A stretch of 36,828 bases of DNA, from positions 1-36,828 of the forward strand of contig CANGQA010000021.1 of assembly GCA_947455995.1 (NCBI GenBank). The letters are read 5' to 3'. Position numbers and translations under genes: made by a program. Of this stretch, positions 1-8,500 are shown piece by piece. This stretch comes from Hyphomicrobiales bacterium. GTDB taxonomy: Bacteria; Pseudomonadota; Alphaproteobacteria; Rhizobiales; Beijerinckiaceae. How positions within the stretch are numbered: the stretch's first letter is position 1; each line of letters starts with the position of its first letter. The notes under the pieces were generated by a model. The model was given only the letters and a program-made list of their open reading frames with translations. It did not search any database and was not told where the DNA came from.

Positions 1-186
1 TATCTTGGTTCAATCGGCGGTCCTGCAGCCCGTCTGGCCCAAGACTGCATCAAAAAAGTAGAAGTGCTCGAATATCCCGAATTGGGCATGGAAGCGATCT
101 GGAAAGTGGAAGTTGAAAATTTCCCGGCTTTTATTGTGATCGACGACAAGGGCAATGATTTCTTCAAGGAATTACACCTGAGCTGA
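1..186 (+). CDS. fumA: Class I fumarate hydratase, C-terminal end (partial)
   Basis: Only the last 61 codons are in the window; the gene begins before base 1 and ends with TGA at 184–186. The translation opens with [14 protein letters not shown], continues through a conserved [16 protein letters not shown] stretch and a [15 protein letters not shown] segment. These are hallmarks of the C-terminal (beta, tartrate-dehydratase-like) domain of iron–sulfur class I fumarases, which interconvert fumarate and malate in the TCA cycle. The cluster-binding cysteines lie in the missing part, so catalytic competence cannot be judged. L(+)-tartrate dehydratase shares this fold and is the main alternative. 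The gene is convergent with the aminotransferase that follows, with a strong hairpin between them. Confidence 0.85.
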   Translation, partial: YLGSIGGPAARLAQDCIKKVEVLEYPELGMEAIWKVEVENFPAFIVIDDKGNDFFKELHLS

Positions 187-217
187 CCCTTCAGCCTGCC
201 CGCAATCTAACGGATAC

Positions 218-254
218 GCAAAGCCACTTGAGAAATACCCTCAAGTGGCTTTGC
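218..254. terminator. Bidirectional hairpin terminator between fumarase and aminotransferase
   Basis: A perfect 15-bp stem (218–232 pairs with 240–254) closes a 7-base loop. It lies in the 73-base gap between two convergent stop codons, where a shared terminator is expected. The base of the stem is GCAAAG/CTTTGC, so the tract after it is only modestly T-rich on either strand; the assignment rests mainly on stem length and position. Confidence 0.75.
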
Positions 255-259
255 TGTTC

Positions 260-1420
260 TCAAGCCCTTTTCAGGGTTTCCAGCCGTTTCAGTGCCTCGT
301 CAAGTGTTTCGTCGCGCTTTGCAAAGCAGAATCGCACCGTGGTGCGCACCGCATCATGCGCATAAAAGGCCGACATCGGAATCGCAGCAACGCCGTTGTT
401 CTCGATCAGCCGCTGGCAAAAGGCCAGATCATCATCCTCGCCCAGCGGCGCCAGATCCACGGCCAGAAAATAGGTGCCTTCGCTCGGCAACACCGAAAAA
501 CCGCGTTCGATCAAACCCTTGGTAAAACGATCCCGGCTCCGCATCATGCCCGCACGCATGGTTTCAAAATAATCATCCTGCTTATCAAGCCCGTAGGCGA
601 CAGCGGCCTGCAGATTGGGAGGCGTGGTGAAGGTGATATATTGGTGCGCCTTGGCGAGTACTTTCATCAAATCGGGACAGGCCGCCACCAGACCAACCTT
701 CCAGCCTGTCAGCGAAAAAATCTTGCCCGCCGAGCCAATTTTGACGGTCCGGTCACGCATGCCGTCAATGGACAGCATCGACACATGCCGCCGTCCGTCA
801 AACACCACATGCTCCCACACCTCGTCACACAACGCGATGGCATCATGCCGGATGCAGAACGAAGCCAATAATTCCATATCCTCGCGGCCATAGACCACCG
901 CAGCCGGATTTTGCGGATTATTGAACAAGACCAGCTTGGTGCGGTCGGAAAACGCTTCCGCAAGAGCGGCTTCATCAAACCGCCAATGCGGGGGGGACAG
1001 CTTCACAAATCTGGGCACGCCACCGGCCCGCAGAACCAGAGGCAGATAGGCATCATACAGAGGTTGAAACAGCACCACCTCGTCGCCAGGTGCGATAAGT
1101 GACATCATTGCACCGGCAAGCGCCTCTGTCGCGCCCGATGTTACCATCACCTCGCGTTCCCAATCCAGCGCCAAGCCCTGCCAATGCCGGTAATGACGGG
1201 CGATGGCCTGCCGCAATTCCGGCAAGCCCATCATCGGCGGATACTGGTTCCACCCATTGATGACCGCATCCGCAGCCTTTTGTCGCACATCGAGCGGGCC
1301 TGGATCATCAGGAAAACCCTGTCCGAGATTGATCGAGTTCGTTTCACGCGCCCGCGCCGACATCGTTTCAAACACCGAGGTCGTGAGACCGGCAAAAATA
1401 GGATTCATCGGCTTATGCAT
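260..1420 (-). CDS. PLP-dependent class I/II aminotransferase
   Basis: Fold-type I aminotransferase of about 386 residues, the usual length for this family. From the chosen start, N168 (in NNPQNP), D199 (in CDEVWEH) and the Schiff-base lysine K233 (in SAGKIFSLTGWK) are the PLP-binding residues, and an arginine in VRFCFAKRDE near the C-terminus is the likely carboxylate binder. The sequence resembles the methionine/glutamine-phenylpyruvate aminotransferase and N-succinyldiaminopimelate aminotransferase-like group (YbdL/DapC-like). The substrate cannot be fixed from sequence. I start at the ATG at 1420, because an upstream in-frame ATG at 1468 would add 16 residues unlike the family; an ATG at 1408 is also possible. 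It is divergent from phaZ and convergent with the fumarase gene. Confidence 0.85.
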   Translation of the reverse strand: MHKPMNPIFAGLTTSVFETMSARARETNSINLGQGFPDDPGPLDVRQKAADAVINGWNQYPPMMGLPELRQAIARHYRHWQGLALDWEREVMVTSGATEALAGAMMSLIAPGDEVVLFQPLYDAYLPLVLRAGGVPRFVKLSPPHWRFDEAALAEAFSDRTKLVLFNNPQNPAAVVYGREDMELLASFCIRHDAIALCDEVWEHVVFDGRRHVSMLSIDGMRDRTVKIGSAGKIFSLTGWKVGLVAACPDLMKVLAKAHQYITFTTPPNLQAAVAYGLDKQDDYFETMRAGMMRSRDRFTKGLIERGFSVLPSEGTYFLAVDLAPLGEDDDLAFCQRLIENNGVAAIPMSAFYAHDAVRTTVRFCFAKRDETLDEALKRLETLKRA

Positions 1421-1567
1421 GGCTGGGTCTCGCGCAAAACAATGGTGGGCTACTGACTGGGCTAACAACGCCCTTCCCTACAGGATGCGCGGCACTTTCA
1501 AAAGAGGCAAGCGTGGAATGCAACCCACCTCATATCAAAGTATGATGAATAGCCGATTGTTCCCACA

Positions 1568-1595
1568 TTGAAACCGGCAAGAAAATCGTTATTGT
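1568..1595 (+). promoter_or_regulatory. Possible sigma-70 promoter of phaZ
   Basis: TTGAAA at 1568–1573 and TATTGT at 1590–1595 are separated by 16 bases, giving a predicted transcription start near 1602 and a leader of about 58 bases before the phaZ ATG. The two boxes are partial matches only. If right, it rules out the upstream in-frame GTG at 1594 as the phaZ start. Confidence 0.3.
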
Positions 1596-1602
1596 GACCC
1601 AG

Positions 1603-1619
1603 TTTTGTGCGGTGCAAAA
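1603..1619. promoter_or_regulatory. Palindromic TGC-containing element upstream of phaZ
   Basis: The 17-base sequence TTTTGTGCGGTGCAAAA is an interrupted palindrome with 5-bp outer arms, sitting at the predicted transcription start of the PHB depolymerase gene. Alphaproteobacterial PhaR repressors recognise TGC-rich dyads upstream of PHB-granule genes, so this is a candidate operator. That assignment is inference from position and composition only. Confidence 0.25.
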
Positions 1620-1659
1620 TATTGGCGAATCACAATTCGAACCTTTGGGATATGGATCA

Positions 1660-3036
1660 ATGATGAATTCTCAGATCTCGTTATATATGTGGTACGAAGC
1701 TGCCCATGCGTTGATTGGTCCCGCACGTTCGATGGCACAAGCCAGCCGGTGGATGCTGGATAATCCAGCCAATTTTGCAGGAAAATCAACAATTGGCCGT
1801 TCCTTATCCGCCGCTTGCGAATTATTTGAGCGCTCGACCCGCCGTTATGGAAAACCCGAATTCGACCTGCCAACCACTCAGGTCAACGGTATGCGCGTTG
1901 CAGTCAGTGAACATATCGTGTGGCAGAATACCTTTTGCAATCTGGTGCATTTTGACCGGATGATCGACCGCAACCGTGTGCGCCAACCCAAATTGCTGAT
2001 TGTCGCCCCGATGTCGGGCCATTATGCAACCCTTCTGCGCGGAACTGTTGAAACCTTCATCCAGACCCACGAGGTCTATATCACCGATTGGGTCGATGCC
2101 CGCCTTGTTCCGATTGGCGCAGGCAGTTTTGATTTGGATGATTACGTCGATTATGTCCGCGATATGCTGACTTTTCTGGGACCTGATGTCCACGTACTGG
2201 CGGTTTGCCAGCCTTCTGTGCCGGTTCTGGCGGCTGTTGGACTGATGGAAATGGATAAAGATCCATGCTCACCCTATTCGATGACCCTGATGGGCGGGCC
2301 TATCGATACCCGTAAAAGCCCGACTGTCGTCAACAAGCTGGCGCAAGAACGCGGTATCGACTGGTTCAAGAAAAACTGCATTGTCAAAGTGCCGCTGCCA
2401 AATCCCGGTTTCATGCGCGAGGTTTATCCGGGCTTTTTGCAGCTCACCGGCTTTATGGCGATGAATATAGACAAGCATATCACTGCCCATGGTGACATGT
2501 TCCGCCATCTGGTCGATGGGGACGGGGATTCAGCCGAGAAGCATCGTGAATTCTATGATGAATATATGGCCGTGATGGATCTGACCGCCGAGTTCTATCT
2601 TCAAACGGTAGATACAGTTTTTGTGCGCCACGCCTTGCCCAAAGGTGAAATGCTGCATCGGGGTCGCCTGATCGACCTTAAAGCGGTCAAACGCGTTGCC
2701 TTGATGACTGTTGAAGGTGAGAACGACGATATTTCGGGGGTTGGACAGACCGAAGCCGCCCAGCACCTGTGCGTCAATATCCCTGATAGCCAGCGCGCCC
2801 ATTGGGTCCAGCCGCGCGTCGGCCATTATGGTGTGTTCAACGGTTCGCGCTTCCGCGCCGATATCGCCCCGCGCATTTGTGATTTTATTGCCAATGCCAC
2901 GATGGCAGGCCGCAATCGCCCGAACACGAGCACCCGGCCCATGCTGGAAGCGCCAGCAGCCAAGCCTTCCAGAGCCAAAACAACCAAAGTGTCCGTGGCA
3001 AAATCCAGAACAACCAAAGCGAAGGCCAAGGCCTAA
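1660..3036 (+). CDS. phaZ: Intracellular polyhydroxyalkanoate (PHB) depolymerase
   Basis: Intracellular PHB depolymerase that mobilises storage granules. From the ATG at 1660 the protein has 458 residues. The nucleophile is C183 in a lipase-box-like VCQPS motif, with a candidate acid D356 in GENDD and H389 in GHYGVF; these line up with the Cys183–Asp355–His388 triad reported for Ralstonia PhaZ. The N-terminus (…MWYEAAHALIGPAR) and FGRS/ERSTRRYGKPEF-like stretch also match the family. GGGA at 1647–1650 is a plausible ribosome site for 1660; the ATG at 1663 and a GTG at 1594 are alternatives. The last 25 residues are a Lys/Ala/Thr-rich basic tail that the catalytic domain does not require. A strong terminator follows. 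Confidence 0.93.
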   Translation: MMNSQISLYMWYEAAHALIGPARSMAQASRWMLDNPANFAGKSTIGRSLSAACELFERSTRRYGKPEFDLPTTQVNGMRVAVSEHIVWQNTFCNLVHFDRMIDRNRVRQPKLLIVAPMSGHYATLLRGTVETFIQTHEVYITDWVDARLVPIGAGSFDLDDYVDYVRDMLTFLGPDVHVLAVCQPSVPVLAAVGLMEMDKDPCSPYSMTLMGGPIDTRKSPTVVNKLAQERGIDWFKKNCIVKVPLPNPGFMREVYPGFLQLTGFMAMNIDKHITAHGDMFRHLVDGDGDSAEKHREFYDEYMAVMDLTAEFYLQTVDTVFVRHALPKGEMLHRGRLIDLKAVKRVALMTVEGENDDISGVGQTEAAQHLCVNIPDSQRAHWVQPRVGHYGVFNGSRFRADIAPRICDFIANATMAGRNRPNTSTRPMLEAPAAKPSRAKTTKVSVAKSRTTKAKAKA

Positions 3037-3058
3037 ATCCCTTGCTTTTTTTGATGAC

Positions 3059-3087
3059 AAGCCTGCGGCGATCCCGCAGGCTTTTTT
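3059..3087 (+). terminator. Rho-independent terminator of phaZ
   Basis: A 10-bp stem (3059–3068 with 3074–3083, AAGCCTGCGG/CCGCAGGCTT) with a 5-base loop runs straight into TTTT at 3084–3087. It starts 23 bases after the phaZ stop. The 3' arm contains GCAGG, which is also the best Shine–Dalgarno for the ATG at 3089. Confidence 0.88.
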
Positions 3088-3088
3088 C

Positions 3089-3835
3089 ATGATTCTCCGT
3101 CTGCTGCGCCCCTCAAAACAACCCGACCCGCCGTCGATCGAGGTTGAGCATTTACAGATGCGTTATCAGGTGACACTGAAACGCAGTGCCAAAGCACGCC
3201 GGTATGGTTTGCGGGTATCGCTGGCGACCCGCGCAGTGGTTCTGACAATGCCCGTGAAAGCCGATCTGGCCACCGCCATTGATTTTGCACGCCGCCACGG
3301 TGGTTGGATTGCAGCACGTCTGGCCCGCCTACCGCAAACCGTGCCCTTTATCGAGGGCAATCAGGTGCCATTGCGGGGCGTACCGCATCTCCTGCACGCC
3401 ATTGGCGGGCGCGGTGCCAAAGTTCTGGTGCAGGTGGAGCAGGACGGCACGCCAAGCCTGGCCATTCCTGGTGATCCGGCCTTTCTGGCACGCCGTCTGA
3501 AGGATTTTCTCAAACGCGAAGCCATGAATGATCTCGATCTTGCGGTGAACCGGTATGCTCAGATGATTGATGTCAGCATCAAGGGCATCACCCTGCGCGA
3601 TACGAAAAGCCGATGGGGCTCGTGCTCCTCGCAAGGCACTTTGAATTTCTCGTGGCGGCTGATCATGGCCCCGCCCTTCGTGCTTGATTATCTCGCTGCA
3701 CATGAAATTGCCCATCGGCGTGAAATGAATCATTCCTCCCGTTACTGGCGTTTGCTAAACAGCATGACATCGGATGTGGAACGGGCAGAAGCATGGCTGA
3801 AAAGCTACGGCACGAACCTGCATCATTACGGCTAA
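3089..3835 (+). CDS. YgjP/DUF45-type (M48-like) zinc metallopeptidase
   Basis: Protein of 248 residues with a C-terminal zinc-peptidase domain: HEIAH at 205–209 gives two zinc ligands and the catalytic glutamate, H215 in MNHSSRYW is the third ligand, and the preceding SRWGSCSSQGTLNFSWRL block (about 174–191) is diagnostic of the YgjP/SprT-like DUF45 family. The cellular substrate of the family is not established. The ATG at 3089 is placed so close to the phaZ terminator that its ribosome site lies inside the hairpin; an ATG at 3158 would give a shorter protein starting MRYQVTLKRSAK and would avoid this. The MFS exporter follows after 20 bases, suggesting co-transcription. Confidence 0.85.
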   Translation: MILRLLRPSKQPDPPSIEVEHLQMRYQVTLKRSAKARRYGLRVSLATRAVVLTMPVKADLATAIDFARRHGGWIAARLARLPQTVPFIEGNQVPLRGVPHLLHAIGGRGAKVLVQVEQDGTPSLAIPGDPAFLARRLKDFLKREAMNDLDLAVNRYAQMIDVSIKGITLRDTKSRWGSCSSQGTLNFSWRLIMAPPFVLDYLAAHEIAHRREMNHSSRYWRLLNSMTSDVERAEAWLKSYGTNLHHYG

Positions 3836-3855
3836 CTGCAAGAAAGAGCCGCTCC

Positions 3856-5061
3856 ATGTTTCTACGCCCCGATACTCTGGCTTTGACAGCCCTGCTGGCC
3901 TTTCTGACCGCCTTGGGTCCGTTGTCGACCGATATGTATCTCCCCTCGCTGCCCTCTATTGCCACTTTTTTGGGGAGTGACAGCGCTGGGGCACAGATGA
4001 CTCTTTCGGCATTTTTGTTCGGCTTCGCAGGCGGCCAAATTTTTTACGGACCGATGTCTGACCGGCTGGGACGCAAGCCGGTGCTGTTGGCCGGCATGGC
4101 ACTTTTTATTGTCGCTTCTCTGGCCTGTGCCTTTGCTCCGGCTATGTCATGGCTGATTGTCGGGCGGTTTTTCCAGGCTCTTGGAGCCTCCGGCCCGATC
4201 GTGCTAGGCCGCGCCATTGTACGCGATCTCTACGAAGGGCCGCGCGCCGGACGGGAATTGTCACGCATGGGAACTGTGATGGGCGTTGTCCCTGCTCTGG
4301 CACCGCTGTTGGGTGGCGTGCTTGAAAATGTCTTTGGCTGGCAATCCAGCTTCTTTGCAACGGCCATTTTCGGAATGGCCTTGGGTCTGATTGTTATCCT
4401 GATGCTGCCCGAAACCCTCCGTGAACGTTCGCCCGATCCCATATCTTTGCGCTCGATCATCGGCGGCTACAAAGTGCTTTTGCGGCACCCGCGTTACCGC
4501 TTCTATGTCAGCCTTTCAGCATTGGCCTATAGCGGATTGTTCACCTTTATTTCGGGCTCGTCCTTTGTCCTGCAAAAAGTCTACGGCCTTAGCGTGATGG
4601 GCTTTAGCATGGTGTTCTCTTTTGTGGTCCTGGGATATATGACAGGGACGCTGATTGCCCAACGTGCGGTTGGCCGTCTAGGACTGGACAGGACGATCGG
4701 ACTGGGAGTGATGGCATTGGCGGGCGGTGGCAGCACCATGATGCTGGCGGTCTGGTTCGGCAATGGTTCCTCGCTGGAAATCATGCTTCCTATGACGCTC
4801 TATACCATGGGTGTGGGGTTGGTGATGCCGCAATCGATGGCCGGTGCAATGACACCGTTTCCCGAGAGGGCAGGGGCGGCATCCTCCCTCTTGGGTCTCA
4901 TTCAGATGACCATGGCTGCTCTTGTAGGCTCGCTATTGGGGCAGATGCTGGATTGGGGCTCGGCCTTGCCTTTGCCCGCGCTGATACTGGTTCTGGGTGC
5001 TTCTGCCTTCCTCGCCCATTGGAGGATGACCAGATTGCCTCCGACCTCAACCACCAAATAA
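3856..5061 (+). CDS. Bcr/CflA-family multidrug efflux MFS transporter
   Basis: Integral inner-membrane protein of 401 residues with about twelve hydrophobic segments. STDMYLPSLP in the first loop is characteristic of the Bcr/CflA (DHA1) branch, and DRLGRKPVLLAG is the MFS motif A between helices 2 and 3. Members export bicyclomycin, sulfonamides, chloramphenicol or small peptides by proton antiport; the substrate here is unknown. The ATG at 3856 is chosen because AGAAAGAG lies 7 bases upstream and it starts right at the first membrane helix; an in-frame ATG at 3793 would overlap the upstream gene. The last 15 bases overlap the 3' end of the convergent penicillin-binding protein gene. Confidence 0.88.
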   Translation: MFLRPDTLALTALLAFLTALGPLSTDMYLPSLPSIATFLGSDSAGAQMTLSAFLFGFAGGQIFYGPMSDRLGRKPVLLAGMALFIVASLACAFAPAMSWLIVGRFFQALGASGPIVLGRAIVRDLYEGPRAGRELSRMGTVMGVVPALAPLLGGVLENVFGWQSSFFATAIFGMALGLIVILMLPETLRERSPDPISLRSIIGGYKVLLRHPRYRFYVSLSALAYSGLFTFISGSSFVLQKVYGLSVMGFSMVFSFVVLGYMTGTLIAQRAVGRLGLDRTIGLGVMALAGGGSTMMLAVWFGNGSSLEIMLPMTLYTMGVGLVMPQSMAGAMTPFPERAGAASSLLGLIQMTMAALVGSLLGQMLDWGSALPLPALILVLGASAFLAHWRMTRLPPTSTTK

Positions 5062-7524
5062 ACGATCAAAGAAAGACGGCTCGCGACGGGCAGGTTGGCG
5101 GGCCGTTTCAGTGCTGCCACCGACCATGGCAGGAGGCCGTAATTCGCGCGGATCTTGCGCTCTGCCCACAGGTCCCCTGACATCCTGCGGCGGCGCCATT
5201 ACGGAGCCACTGGACGATTGTGGGACGATCTGCAGAGGCCGACCATCTGGATTGGACCGGACCGGGGCGGGAACTGGGACTTGAGGAACAGAGACCAAGG
5301 GTGCTTGAACTTGCGGCACAGAAGCTGGTGGAACCAGATTGGATTGCGGCAAAGCCGGCGTACGCATGAACTCGTTTTTGCTGCGCGAAGGCTCGACCAT
5401 CGGCTCGTCCGCGGGTGCTGCATCATCCTTGGAGGACAGGCCCAACAAAGCAGGAATATCAAGCGACCAGCTTGAATTGAGCCCTGGCAGAGGCTGCGGC
5501 TGCATACCCTTGAGGGCGGCCAGCATGAATTTTTGCCAGATGTCGGTCGGCAATGTCGCCCCAGACAGATGTTTGGTTGGGGAGCCGTCATCATTGCCGA
5601 GCCATATTCCGGCGACCAGTGTCGAGGTATAACCAACAAACCATGCATCACGAAAATCCTGACTGGTGCCGGTTTTTCCCGCGGTTTCCCATCCTGGAAT
5701 CGTCGCTTTACGTGCTGTGCCAGTCACCATAGTTTCATGCATCATGACATTCATCATGCCGACATGTTCGGTGGAGATGACTCGCCCGATACCACCGCCA
5801 CTTCGGACATAGACAATCTCGCCTTCTCTCGTTTTCACTTCGGTGATCACATAGGGCAACACGCCAAGCCCACCATTGGCAAAGCTGGCATAAGCACCCA
5901 CCATTTCAAGCGGGCTGACCTCGGAAGTGCCCAAGGCAATCGACGCGTTCGGTTCGAGTTTAGAGCGGATGCCCAACCGTGCCGCCGTCGAGACGACAGC
6001 TTTCGGGCCTACTTCCAGACAAAGGCGCACAGAGACGGTATTAAGCGATTGTGCCAGAGCGTTTTTCAGTGAAACCGGGCCGGCATATTTGCGCGAATAA
6101 TTTTCAGGATTCCAGCCCTTGATCGACAAAGGCGCATCATCCCGGATCGTATCGGGTGTCAGTCCGCGCTCCAACGCCGTCAAAAAAACAATCGGCTTGA
6201 ATGAAGAACCAGGCTGCCGCTTGGCGGCAATCACGCGGTTGAACTGGCTTTCGGCATAGGATTTGCCGCCCACCAATGCCTTGATTGCGCCATCCGGCGT
6301 CATAGCAACAAAGGCCCCTTGGCTGACGCCAAATTTCTCCCCACGTTGCATCAGTTCATCCACCAAAGTCCTTTCGCCCATGCTTTGCAACGCAGGGTCA
6401 AGCGTGGTGGTGACGATCACGTCCTTATCCAGCGTGCCGATGAAATCATCGAGAACATCCATCACGTAATCAGCCGCATAATTGGATGAGCCTGCCCCGC
6501 TGGCGCGGTTAGCCTTGGCAGGATTTGCCTGCGCCAGCCTCACCATATCCTCGCTGACGTAGCCTTCACGCTGCATCGCGGAAAGCACCAACTCGGCGCG
6601 CGCCTGCGCGCCGGTCGGGTTGCGATTGGGTGCGAGCCGCGAAGGCGACTGAACCAAGCCACCCAAAATGGCGGCTTCAGCCAAGCTCACATGCTTGGCC
6701 GATTTGCCGAAATAGCGTTGGGCAGCTGCTTCCACTCCGTAAGCCCCCGAACCGAAATAGACACGGTTGAGATAGAGTTCGAGAATTTGGTCCTTCGAAT
6801 AATTCCGTTCCAGCCACAGGGCCAGAATAGCCTCCTGAATCTTGCGTGAGGCCGTTCGCTCCTGTGTCAGAAACAAGTTTTTGGCCAATTGCTGGGTCAA
6901 CGTCGAGCCACCTTGCAAATGACCGCCACCACTCGTGATATTGCGCAGCATCGCGCGGGCAATGCCGATTGGATCTATGCCGAAATGCTCATAAAACCGC
7001 CGGTCCTCGATCGATACAAAGGCTTTGGGCAAATAAGGCGGCAATTCGGAAAGCTGCATCGTACGCCCGCCCATTTCACCGCGATTAGCCACGAGCGTGC
7101 CATCGACTGCCATAATCGCAATATTGGGAGGACGCTTGGGCACACTCAACTGGTCAATCGGTGGCAATTTGGCAGCATGATACACCACCAGACCGGCAAC
7201 CGCGATAAAGCCCCATATCGAAGCCACAACCGACCAATAAAAAAAGCGCCCCAGCCACGAGACCGGACGCCGGGCCGCATTTCTGCTGCGTTTCTTGCCG
7301 GAGCTCTCTTTTTCAGAGGTCTCTTTGCCCGCTGCCGCGCGTTTACTGTCTTTGTGAACCGGAGAACCATCATTGCGATCGACCGCAACTTTGCGTGGTG
7401 TCGATTTCGTAGAACCGGAAGAACTGGAGACGACCGAACGATCACGAGCAGTCAGCCGTATATCAGAGGAAGAATGGCTTGCACCGTCCTGCCCTGTTGA
7501 CCGATCACGCACGCCCTTGACCAT
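5047..7524 (-). CDS. mrcA: Class A penicillin-binding protein (PBP1A family)
   Basis: Bifunctional peptidoglycan synthase of about 825 residues. Order: a basic, Ser/Lys-rich cytoplasmic tail of about 90 residues, one membrane helix (about 93–116), a GT51 glycosyltransferase domain with catalytic E173 in SIEDRRFYEHFG and the GGSTLTQQLAKN block, then the transpeptidase domain with S440xxK443, S493-L-N495 and K617-T-G. A Pro/Val/Ser-rich tail of about 140 residues ends in SFFDRLFGG. The ATG at 7524 has GGGA 7 bases upstream; a GTG at 7536 would add four residues. It lies 82 bases downstream of accD on the same strand, and its 3' end overlaps the MFS gene by 15 bases. The long disordered tails are not required by the fold and may bind partners. 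Confidence 0.93.
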   Translation of the reverse strand: MVKGVRDRSTGQDGASHSSSDIRLTARDRSVVSSSSGSTKSTPRKVAVDRNDGSPVHKDSKRAAAGKETSEKESSGKKRSRNAARRPVSWLGRFFYWSVVASIWGFIAVAGLVVYHAAKLPPIDQLSVPKRPPNIAIMAVDGTLVANRGEMGGRTMQLSELPPYLPKAFVSIEDRRFYEHFGIDPIGIARAMLRNITSGGGHLQGGSTLTQQLAKNLFLTQERTASRKIQEAILALWLERNYSKDQILELYLNRVYFGSGAYGVEAAAQRYFGKSAKHVSLAEAAILGGLVQSPSRLAPNRNPTGAQARAELVLSAMQREGYVSEDMVRLAQANPAKANRASGAGSSNYAADYVMDVLDDFIGTLDKDVIVTTTLDPALQSMGERTLVDELMQRGEKFGVSQGAFVAMTPDGAIKALVGGKSYAESQFNRVIAAKRQPGSSFKPIVFLTALERGLTPDTIRDDAPLSIKGWNPENYSRKYAGPVSLKNALAQSLNTVSVRLCLEVGPKAVVSTAARLGIRSKLEPNASIALGTSEVSPLEMVGAYASFANGGLGVLPYVITEVKTREGEIVYVRSGGGIGRVISTEHVGMMNVMMHETMVTGTARKATIPGWETAGKTGTSQDFRDAWFVGYTSTLVAGIWLGNDDGSPTKHLSGATLPTDIWQKFMLAALKGMQPQPLPGLNSSWSLDIPALLGLSSKDDAAPADEPMVEPSRSKNEFMRTPALPQSNLVPPASVPQVQAPLVSVPQVPVPAPVRSNPDGRPLQIVPQSSSGSVMAPPQDVRGPVGRAQDPRELRPPAMVGGSTETARQPARREPSFFDRLFGG

Positions 7525-7579
7525 ATCCTGTCCCACACTCGCGGCATCTGCACCGGACTAGGACTCTATCAAGGCAAAA

Positions 7580-7594
7580 TTAAGGATTCGTAAA
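7580..7594. promoter_or_regulatory. CtrA-like half-site pair upstream of the PBP gene
   Basis: TTAA-N7-TAAA matches seven of eight specified positions of the alphaproteobacterial CtrA consensus TTAA-N7-TTAA. It lies 56 bases before the PBP start, in the accD–PBP gap. A single degenerate match is weak evidence; the presence of a divL gene in this window makes a CtrA pathway likely in the organism. Confidence 0.2.
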
Positions 7595-7606
7595 GGTTTG
7601 GGATAT

Positions 7607-8464
7607 TCAAGCCGCGGCCGAGCGATCGGTCAGCAAGCGGCACAGCCGTGCCACCGTCGCCTTCATGTCACGCCGGTGAACGACCAGATCAACCATGCCG
7701 TGATCACGCAAATATTCGGACCGCTGGAACCCTTCGGGCAATTTTTCGCGGATGGTCTGTTCGATCACCCGCGGGCCGGCAAAACCGATCAGCGCTCCGG
7801 GTTCGGCAATATGGACATCACCCAGCATTGCATAGGAGGCCGTGACGCCTCCTGTTGTTGGATTGGTCAGCACCACGATATAGGGCAGACGCGCTTCGCG
7901 CAGACGCCGCACAGCAATGGTCGTGCGTGGCATTTGCATCAGCGAGAACATGCCCTCTTGCATACGCGCACCACCCGAAGCCGCAAACATGACAAACGGA
8001 GACCGCCGTGACACTGCAGTTTCGAGCCCTGTTACCACCGCCTCGCCAGCCGCCATGCCGAGGGAACCGCCCATGAAGTCGAAATCCTGGACTCCGATGG
8101 TCAGGTGTTGCCCTTCAACCCGCCCATGCCCGACTTTGACAGCGTCTACCTGCGAGGTTTTTGAACGGGCATCGCGGATACGATCGGTATAGCGCTTTTC
8201 ATCGCGGAATTTCAGCGGATCGGCAGGCACGTCCGGTAAAGCAATGGTCTCGTACTGGCCTTCATCGAACATGCTGGCCAAACGCTGCATGGCAGTCATC
8301 CGCAGATGGTAGTCTGAGGACGGGATCACAAACAGATTGGCTTCCACATCCTTGTGAAACACCAACTGGCCGCTCTCAGGGCACTTGATCCACAAATTTT
8401 CCGGCGTATCACGGCGCAAAAACGATCTGATTTTTGGCGGAACAACGTTGGAAATCCAGTTCAT
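7607..8464 (-). CDS. accD: Acetyl-CoA carboxylase carboxyltransferase subunit beta
   Basis: Beta subunit of the carboxyltransferase that makes malonyl-CoA for fatty-acid synthesis, 285 residues. The crotonase-like core is recognisable through [23 protein letters not shown] and [15 protein letters not shown]. The N-terminal zinc ribbon is degenerate: of the four cysteines in the E. coli protein only C28 (in IKCPESGQ) remains, and the second pair is replaced in [11 protein letters not shown]. This loss is typical of alphaproteobacterial AccD. The ATG at 8464 is preferred over the GTG at 8470 because AGAGGG sits 9 bases upstream and the protein then begins MNWISN, as in relatives. It follows trpA by 36 bases. 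Confidence 0.96.
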   Translation of the reverse strand: MNWISNVVPPKIRSFLRRDTPENLWIKCPESGQLVFHKDVEANLFVIPSSDYHLRMTAMQRLASMFDEGQYETIALPDVPADPLKFRDEKRYTDRIRDARSKTSQVDAVKVGHGRVEGQHLTIGVQDFDFMGGSLGMAAGEAVVTGLETAVSRRSPFVMFAASGGARMQEGMFSLMQMPRTTIAVRRLREARLPYIVVLTNPTTGGVTASYAMLGDVHIAEPGALIGFAGPRVIEQTIREKLPEGFQRSEYLRDHGMVDLVVHRRDMKATVARLCRLLTDRSAAA

Positions 8465-8500
8465 GCGCACAATCCCTCTGCCAGATCTTCACAAGTCCGA

